Source of the DNA: Owenia fusiformis
Taxonomy: Eukaryota; Annelida; Polychaeta; Sabellida; Oweniidae
Length of the DNA: 64,000 nt
Direction of reading: 5' to 3'
NCBI GenBank assembly: GCA_903813345.2
Contig: CAIIXF020000001.1
Coordinates: 36,551,366 to 36,615,365 of the forward strand
Shown here: in pieces, positions 61,401 to 64,000 of the stretch
Numbering within the stretch: position 1 is the first letter of the stretch
Layout: each line of letters starts with the position of its first letter
Notes under the pieces: model-generated
What the model was told of the DNA's origin: nothing
What the model saw: the letters and a program-made list of their open reading frames with translations, nothing else
The model's database searches: none
Made by a program: the position numbers and the translations under genes

Positions 61401-63489
61401 CATTTCCTAGCTTTACAAATAATTTCAGCTGTCCTGCATTGTTAAAAGCCATGTCACTGTAAAGAGTAGTTGTATGAAATAATTTTGTTACAAAAAATTG
61501 GCAAAATATTATATCCGTTTTTTTATTTTCAGCCATTTTAGTTAACATTGATTTGTCCATCTGTCTCGCGAAATCCTCTTTTGGACCATTTGCTTAAAAC
61601 CTCTGTCGATAGGATTCCAGTTTCAAGATATTTTTGTTCAACATCAATACAAAAAACTATGACTAAGACTCCTGGTTCAAAAGCTTGCCTGATTTCAAAA
61701 TGGTCGCCATTTTTGTCTCGCAAATTCAATTTTGGCCCATTTCCTAGCTTTACAAATAATTTCAGGTGTCTTGCATTGCAAAAAGCCATGTCAATGGTAG
61801 TTGGATGAAATAATTTTGTTACAAATAATTGGCAAAAAATTATATCCATTTTTTTTCAGCCATTTTACTTAACATCGATTTGTCAATCTGTCTCTCAGTC
61901 AGTCCAAAATAGTGGCAAGTGGCTTGAAATAATTTTGTTACAAAAAATCAGCAAAAAATTATATCAGTTTTTTTTTATTTTCTGTCACCATGTGAGCCCA
62001 GTACCCACGGTACTAATTTTTCAACTAAAACTTTGGTTTTAAAGATTAAAATGTCAAAACCTCAATTCGAAGGGAAATTTTTTTAGATAAAAAAGATTCA
62101 GACATCAAAACCTTTGTACAAATTTTGATCATTTCAAAAGAATCAACTTTATAATATGGTATATGACACATTTTTTGGAAATGTTTTATCCAAAGTCAAA
62201 ATCATAAGAATATTGAGTACAGACATTAACTGCTCTTGCCTTATTCAGGATCGGACATTGCATTGGTACAAATAATTCAACATCCAATACACTTTAACAA
62301 TGAACATTATGTATGTAGAAGCAATTTGAAGCAATTTGTACCTCATTTATTGAACAATTATACTTCTGCATCTAACCAAACAATAGTGTAAGGAGTATTA
62401 TTGCATTTATAAAATATTAAGAAATGCACCATTGCCATAGTAACTATTGTTTATCTGTTATTGCAGCCGAAACAAGACAATGAGTTTGCAAATATCTGGC
62501 AACAGTTACAATCCTCAGCTGTAACTGAAGACTCTATATTAGCACAGGCAGCCAAGGTTTTACCCACTCCTGATAAAGTAAAACCCAAAGAGGACACAAC
62601 CGTCAAAGCACCGATGGACAAACAGATGACAAGAGTTGATGTCGATACACTGTTTAAGGCAAAGGAACAGCCAAGTGCTACGAAAGACAATGAAGAGTTC
62701 AACGATTTGTTTAATTCACTTAAAGTGTCTGAGGAGAAAAAGCAACCTGAGTCAAGTCAGGATAAGGTATGCTATTAAATGAGAATCAGAGATAGACAGC
62801 AACTTTTTTCAAAAATTGTTTCAGTTTCAGAATTTTTGAGCTTATGTTCCTTATTGTGTTTATTATGTCACCACAAGTGTTGTAGTCTCCAACTATTTTG
62901 AAGACAGTGTTTGGCTGTTTGCATCTGTAACAAATGGCAGATGGTGACATTTTGCACATTGCTTTGTTTTAGCCTTATTTTAAATATTGTAAATATTGCT
63001 TGTGATTTTGTTTAAAGTAATGTGAGACTTTTGTGGCTCCTGTGAGTAAAACCGATGAGGTCCTAAATAATAGATAGGCTATAGAGTTTTGACCAGTTTC
63101 AGGTTGGATGCTATTGAGTTTTTGGTATATTTTAATTTTAGGACCCAAGTGCAGCATTGTGTGAAATGTTAAAGATAGGTGGCAGCACTCCAACTAAGTC
63201 AACTCCAAAAGAGGCAACAGATGTCACGACTAACAAAACTTATGGAAAACAAGTATCGGTGCAAGAATTGTTTCGGGGTAAATTTTTTTTTTCAAGAAAT
63301 GTAATGTCCATTGTACCTTAACATTATAACTAATCAGAAAGGTGAAAAATGTTTAAAATGTTTAAAACTTTAAAATTGAATCCAGGATGGTTATGATTAT
63401 TTATGTCTTCTAGGTGCACAGAAGCAGAGTACACCTACCAAATCAGATGGGCATCAGCCAAAGACTGTGAAACAAGCCAACCAACAGTC
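23621..63489 (+). CDS. XRN1: 5'-3' exoribonuclease 1 (32 exons; 3' end beyond the window)
   Basis: XRN1 degrades decapped, 5'-monophosphate mRNA in the cytoplasm after decapping. I joined 32 exons whose phases all agree: 1,523 codons plus 2 nt. The start [20 protein letters not shown] is the family N-terminus, which fixes the ATG at 23621; Gly2-Val3-Pro4 are the conserved residues there. Exon coordinates are in the four domain entries that follow. The vertebrate protein has about 1,700 residues, so the end of the C-terminal tail, perhaps 150-250 residues, lies to the right of 64,000. The cytoplasmic XRN1 layout, not nuclear XRN2, is shown by the acidic insert, the D1-D3 and SH3-like domains and the long tail. 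Intron 26 (38379-57906, 19.5 kb) hosts two GPCR genes on the other strand. Several exon borders carry tandem repeats. Confidence 0.97.
23889..24863. mobile_element. Foldback element in XRN1 intron 1
   Basis: Arms of about 190 bp face each other: 23889-24075 and 24665-24863. Shared words include TGATATTCCCAGCCCATGTT, AACATCATAAAGTATCGTTG and ACTGGAGTCGGGAGACAGTG. The outer tips are small hairpins themselves (GCTATCTC/GAGATAGC), and a third hairpin (TTGACGAAAAATGT) lies at 24067-24125. No coding potential. Confidence 0.7.
28444..28527 (+). repeat. 84-nt near-perfect hairpin in XRN1 intron 8
   Basis: A 41-bp stem with a 2-base loop. Left arm begins TTTCTCTGTATGGTGATTTT; the right arm, inverted, begins TTTCTCTGCATGGTGATTTT. 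In the transcript there are one G-U pair and two mismatches. It begins 23 nt after the exon 8 donor. A 44-bp direct repeat (ATGCGAATTATCATGGTATG) starts where it ends. Confidence 0.8.
28627..32616 (+). CDS. XRN1: XRN1 exons 9-15: CR2 with acidic insert
   Basis: Exons 28627-28740, 28955-29045, 29794-29944, 30231-30320, 30739-30898, 32119-32238 and 32447-32616 (residues 347-645). Exons 10-11 code an acidic linker (about residues 404-443, runs such as [10 protein letters not shown]), followed by the conserved [62 protein letters not shown] and [19 protein letters not shown]. Exon 13 ends at the donor inside the first unit of a 96-bp tandem array, and exon 15 ends inside the first unit of a 25-bp array. 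Confidence 0.95.
29119..29409. mobile_element. MITE with CAG...CTG ends and 5-bp duplication (CAAAG)
   Basis: 291 bp in XRN1 intron 10. Ends CAGTGGCGTAGCGT and ACGCTACGCCACTG are exact inverses; CAAAG stands directly on both sides. Tentatively hAT5-like. Confidence 0.8.
30859..31626 (+). repeat. 96-bp minisatellite spanning the XRN1 exon 13 donor (8 units)
   Basis: Eight units starting at 30859, 30955, 31051, 31147, 31243, 31339, 31435 and 31531, nearly identical. Each has the last 40 bp of exon 13 (CCCTGCTGCTAGCAAG to CACATCAG), the donor GTATTG and 50 bp of intron (to TTATTCTGTT). All eight donors are intact. Units 3 and 5 share a CTGCAAGC variant, so they were copied from each other. Use of any donor but the first would add the in-frame TAG found 15 nt into the intron part. 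Confidence 0.95.
32609..32800 (+). repeat. 25-bp minisatellite at the XRN1 exon 15 donor
   Basis: Units CATGCAAAGTAGGTTGATTT start at 32609, 32634, 32659, 32684 and 32709, then decay. The first covers the last 8 exon bases and the donor at 32617. Confidence 0.85.
32869..37999 (+). CDS. XRN1: XRN1 exons 16-25: D1, D2/D3 region
   Basis: Exons 32869-32995, 33364-33453, 34037-34140, 34834-35031, 35281-35371, 35676-35885, 36218-36477, 36886-36969, 37445-37580 and 37937-37999 (residues 646-1099). Recognisable stretches: [100 protein letters not shown] and [10 protein letters not shown]. These match XRN1 and are absent from XRN2. Exon 25 codes a Lys/Arg-rich linker and is directly followed by a duplicated donor. 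Confidence 0.94.
34261..34701. mobile_element. PIF/Harbinger-like MITE, copy 2 (TTA duplication)
   Basis: 441 bp in XRN1 intron 18. Inverted ends GGCCATAAGAAGTAGATT and AATCTACTTCTTATGGCC are perfect, with TTA on both sides (34258-34260, 34702-34704). Same family as 808-1257. Confidence 0.85.
37981..38061 (+). repeat. Duplicated XRN1 exon 25 donor
   Basis: ACCACATCTCTTAT, a short variable stretch, GGGTAAG and ACAAGTTTTGTAATTA occur twice, 41 bp apart. The first copy contains the real exon end and donor (38000). Confidence 0.8.
38246..63489 (+). CDS. XRN1: XRN1 exons 26-32: SH3-like domain and disordered tail
   Basis: Exons 38246-38378, 57907-57976, 58711-58987, 59221-59502, 62467-62766, 63142-63277 and 63414-63489 (residues 1100-1523). 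Exons 26-28 make the SH3-like domain: [37 protein letters not shown] and [14 protein letters not shown]. Its two halves are split by the 19.5-kb intron. Exon 29 is rich in Gln, His and Lys, with runs of Q. Exon 30 has [14 protein letters not shown], matching a short conserved tail motif in vertebrates (DDEFCNIWQSLQ), which confirms the assignment. Exons 31-32 ([12 protein letters not shown]) are low in hydrophobic residues. The frame is still open at 63489, at a GTAAGT donor. Confidence 0.92.
38583..39215. repeat. Tandem repeat rich in AGGTCA words, start of XRN1 intron 26
   Basis: Irregular units built from TTCAAATCTGACTATAGATT, TGAGATTTGACCTTC and CTCAAGGTCAAAAAGGT. The AGGTCA/TGACCT word recurs many times in both orientations. 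A copy of the small dispersed family of 18318 lies at its left edge. Confidence 0.65.
39216..40547. other. Intron sequence, nothing seen
   Basis: AT-rich part of XRN1 intron 26 without recognisable exon or repeat ends. Confidence 0.45.
40548..40739. mobile_element. MITE with CAG...CTG ends and 5-bp duplication (CCATA)
   Basis: 192 bp. Ends CAGGCCCTTAGCCAGG and CCTGGCTACGGGCCTG are inverses with one mismatch; CCATA is repeated on both sides. Long C and G runs lie just inside. Confidence 0.8.
40977..42011 (-). CDS. Rhodopsin-class GPCR, orphan (copy 1), nested in XRN1 intron 26
   Basis: Intronless, 344 residues, seven membrane segments. Landmarks: N48 in TM1 (MLANTM), D76 in TM2 (LSCADL), C108 at the top of TM3 pairing with C182 in loop 2, ERF (132-134) in place of DRY, W160 in TM4, CWTP (263-266) in TM6, NSIVY (301-305) in place of NPxxY, C321 in helix 8 for likely palmitoylation. 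N-glycosylation sites N13 and N16 precede TM1. TM2 and TM6 recall amine and adenosine receptors, but position 3.32 is Leu115, so the amine-binding Asp is absent; the ligand is unknown. The paralogue at 48928 starts at the residue matching Met7, so the true start may be 41993. It is transcribed against XRN1. Confidence 0.92.
   Translation of the reverse strand: MTDKNIMENTFINGTNETFSKSHLSNRGLETTYAVLGMTIAVLAMLANTMTILAITKYEFLQTNSNKFILSLSCADLVVGVIMPFGAFRFYYPEVVNLDGGAYEKYSCLVVMFLLLLGISASSFSYASIALERFIAITRPFQYTRLYTEKHVKMIIAFTWIYSASIGVAINIFNTWTPGVVCQLGPQTYHIIAYYIIIVAQGILTVVITASIYCSIFWIAYRQQKAVKAEIKSHCFSDMKQPSGSDMKILKMMATVFGVLLLCWTPYFMVSAILRFKRNILWLYPVRNFCSMAYISNSFLNSIVYGWKSKDFSRAYRMILCRHKSSNAVLPFSPDSVAHTSRQN
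42012..43611. other. Upstream region of GPCR copy 1
   Basis: From about 42520 to 42960 this resembles 49960-50330 upstream of copy 2 (shared AACCAATAAAC, AACTTTTATA, CATCAATTATTTA), so the duplication included 5' flank. About 500 bp (42012-42510) have no counterpart in copy 2. Confidence 0.55.
43612..47230. mobile_element. Large foldback transposon with repeat-filled arms
   Basis: 3,619 bp bounded by CAGGGTGTCAAA and its inverse TTTGACACCCTG, with TA on both sides. The outer 600 bp and much of each arm are inverted copies: for instance the segment with TGTGATAGCATTGCAG and CACCCATTTTTCAAAATGG near 44280-44340 matches 46998-47075 inverted. Each arm contains four to five tandem units with AATCCAAGATGGCCGCC, AGTCATCAAAGAAT and a TTTTAGGGGTCAATGATT-like word. 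The centre (45230-45880) is unique; 45880-46045 is an A-rich run. No transposase recognised. TA flanks hint at Tc1/mariner-type movement; the architecture is that of foldback (Galileo-like) elements. Confidence 0.75.
47231..48927. other. Intron sequence between foldback element and GPCR copy 2
   Basis: No gene. Around 47590-47615 the words CCATGTGAGTCCAGTACCCA and GGTAC match the right end of the repeat at 61988-62012. A palindromic pair ATCGATTGCAAA / TTTGCAATCGATTCAGG with GACCTGAATCGATTGCAAAC lies at 48268-48368. Confidence 0.45.
48928..49935 (-). CDS. Rhodopsin-class GPCR, orphan (copy 2), nested in XRN1 intron 26
   Basis: Intronless, 335 residues, same orientation as copy 1 about 7 kb away. 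All landmarks are kept: N42, D70 in LSCADL, ERY in place of DRY, CWTP, NSIVY, N-glycosylation site N7. Position 3.32 is again not Asp. It is almost identical to copy 1 from the end of TM5 through helix 8 (one substitution over about 110 residues) and identical over TM1 to mid TM2, yet differs at many places between mid TM2 and TM5, the half that forms much of the ligand pocket; MPFG in TM2 became MLFG. The C-terminal tail after LSPE differs. It is open throughout and looks functional. Confidence 0.92.
   Translation of the reverse strand: MENTFANGTSQTFSNSQLSNKGLETAYAVLGMTIAVLAMLANTMTILAITKYEFLQTNSNKFILSLSCADLEVGIMMLFGTFRFYYPEVVNLDGGDYEKYSCLVMIYLTLLGMSASSFTYTSIALERYIAITRPFQYTCLYTEKRIKIIIAFTWIYSAIIGLVLNCLNTWTPGVVCLLGPETYQIMAYYIIIVAQGIITIVMTGSLYCSIFCIAYRQQKAVKAEIKSHCFSDMKQPSGSDMKILKMMATVFGVLLLCWTPYFMVSAILRFKRNILWLYPVRNFCSMAYISNSFLNSIVYGWKSKDFSRAYKMILCRHKSSNAVLPLSPERRVACS
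50340..54526. other. XRN1 intron 26, decayed repeats
   Basis: No gene. Words such as ATAACTCAAATACCAGTTGA followed by CAGATTTG..TTCAAATTTTATA occur near 52510, 52630, 52795, 53682 and 54475, eroded copies of the family that starts cleanly at 54527. A 14-base C run is at 53117. Confidence 0.5.
54527..55393 (+). repeat. Dispersed repeat with CCGT microsatellite and ATGGCGGCCAT units, copy 1
   Basis: Begins ATCCCATCGAACGAAGTTCG, then a (TCCG)n run, AATAACTCAAATACCGTTGG, and tandem units pairing TTTTGAAAAATGG with CCATTTT. It closes GTTCGATGGGAT plus CGCTACGCTTTGGCGTTGCC. The first and last words (ATCCCATCGAAC / GTTCGATGGGAT) are inverted. Second copy at 59991. Confidence 0.75.
55394..57309. other. 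End of intron 26, no gene seen
   Basis: No exon. At 57105-57215 a 57-bp tandem pair with TCGTATTACATGAAAAAATC and GTATTGTCCCCGGGAAAAA is present. Confidence 0.45.
57310..57498. mobile_element. Palindromic element at the end of XRN1 intron 26
   Basis: 189 bp. Left arm ATAGGTTATTT..GGGATTGAATATGGG, right arm its inverse (CCCATATTCAATCCC..AAATAACCTAT). Inside, TCAATATCATATTG words alternate in both directions around a CGCTGCGCTC centre, so the whole folds into one hairpin. Confidence 0.75.
58122..58541 (+). repeat. 42-bp minisatellite in XRN1 intron 27 (10 units)
   Basis: Units TTTTGTATAAGATGTTCATA then AATGAGCATTATTCTTTTGAC. The 42-bp period keeps a frame open on both strands, giving spurious repeat proteins. 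It starts about 145 bp after exon 27, beside an unused TTCTTTTCAG acceptor-like word. Confidence 0.85.
59515..62012 (+). repeat. Dispersed repeat TAGCTCACATGGTGAGC...GTGAGCCCAGTACCC (host of nested insert)
   Basis: Starts at TTTTTAGCTCACATGGTGAG with a (TCTG/TCCG)n run and ends at CACCATGTGAGCCCAGTACC. Its body is tandem: AAACCTCTGTCGATAGGATTC, TTCAACATCAATAC, AAAAGCTCGCCTATTTTCAA and AATGGTCGCCATTTTTGTC appear two to three times. The middle is interrupted by the element at 59991. Confidence 0.7.
59991..61296 (+). repeat. Dispersed repeat with CCGT microsatellite, copy 2, nested insertion
   Basis: Same family and ends as 54527, but with more internal units: the word ACTTTTGGTA recurs at 60471, 60618, 60753, 60900, 61037 and 61170, a 133-147-bp period. 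Each unit carries ATGGCCGCCATTTT, TACTATAACTCGAAAAGTAG and TTTTGTTCATATTTGGTATG. It splits a unit of the surrounding repeat between AACTTA and TTTGTTTAACATC, so it is younger than its host. Confidence 0.75.
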
Positions 63490-63574
63490 GTAAGTAAAAT
63501 GTTCATGTTAGCTGTACAAATGATCATTCAGGCAATGATAATTAATTTCATTAATTTTTATCGTACCTTTATTG

Positions 63575-64000
63575 TCATCAGCTTGACGGGCGGGCGGGCG
63601 GCGTTTCACTTTTCAGCTTGTCTACAGGTTTCCAGCCAAACCATTTGACAGATTCATCTGAAATTTTCAGGAATGTTTCTACGTATCAAAGTTAAGAACT
63701 GATTAGTTTTTGGGCATTCTGGGTAAATTTTAAGGTGGCCATTTTGGATTTTCCGTCCTAAAATCTTCACTTTCAAGACTTGTCTACAGGTTTCCAGCCA
63801 AACCATTTGACGGATTCATCTGAAATTTTCAGGAATATTTTTACGTATCAAAGTTAAGAAATGATTAGTTTTTGGGCATTCTGGGTAAATTTTAAGGTTG
63901 CCATTTTGGATTTTCCGTCCTAAAATCTTCACTTTCAAGACTTGTCTACAGGTTTCCAGCCAAACAATTTGACAGATTCATCTGAAATTTTCAGGGATGT
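63575..64000 (+). repeat. 162-bp tandem repeat in XRN1 intron 32, running off the window
   Basis: After a GGGC microsatellite (63583-63602), units of exactly 162 bp start at 63639, 63801 and 63963 (AACCATTTGACAGATTCATC, TTTTTGGGCATTCTGGGTAA, GGATTTTCCGTCCTAAAATC). Reverse orientation of 10880-11880. Confidence 0.85.

Noticed and set aside
23621-63489. XRN2 as an alternative identity
   Set aside because: The [11 protein letters not shown]-type SH3-like region, the D1-D3 stretches and the [12 protein letters not shown] tail motif are XRN1 features; XRN2 lacks them.
1-64000. tRNA and snRNA genes
   Set aside because: I looked for B-box-like words and conserved snRNA cores on both strands and saw none good enough; a tRNAscan or Infernal run would decide.

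Overview
The window is nuclear DNA of an invertebrate animal. It is AT-rich, its genes are split by GT-AG introns of a few hundred bases up to 19.5 kb, and it is crowded with small inverted-repeat transposons, foldback elements and minisatellites. A marine lophotrochozoan (mollusc- or brachiopod-like) is my guess from the style of the repeats; nothing here fixes the phylum.

Layout. Bases 1-12,900 hold no confident host gene: a MITE, a lone THAP zinc-finger reading frame, a well-formed hammerhead ribozyme (4868-4943) and a nested pair of DNA transposons (5,562 bp with TA flanks, containing 3,054 bp with TTAA flanks). From 12,918 to 15,545 the minus strand carries the first three coding exons of an FHA-domain protein that resembles TCF19. 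About 330 bp away, head to head, TMEM222 runs on the plus strand in six exons (15,875-18,748) and looks complete at 190 residues. An internally deleted mariner (21,590-22,635) and another inverted-repeat element fill the gap to XRN1.

XRN1, the cytoplasmic 5'-3' exoribonuclease, covers 23,621 to past the right edge. I could join 32 exons with matching phases, giving 1,523 codons plus 2 nt. The active-site acidic residues are at the family positions. The last exons, coding the 3' end of the disordered tail, lie outside the window. Intron 26 is 19.5 kb and holds two intronless rhodopsin-class GPCR genes on the opposite strand, which are recent tandem duplicates, plus a 3.6-kb foldback element and many decayed repeats.

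The most unusual themes are: (1) the type I hammerhead ribozyme; (2) tandem repeats that begin exactly at gene boundaries, namely XRN1 exons 13, 15 and 25 (donor side), TMEM222 exon 5 (acceptor side) and the TMEM222 stop codon; (3) a fortuitous empty/filled pair proving a TTAA insertion; (4) three MITEs with CAG...CTG ends and 5-bp target duplications. XRN1 (RNA decay), TMEM222 (membrane protein), the FHA protein (probably nuclear) and the GPCRs are not an obvious pathway; they are neighbours only.
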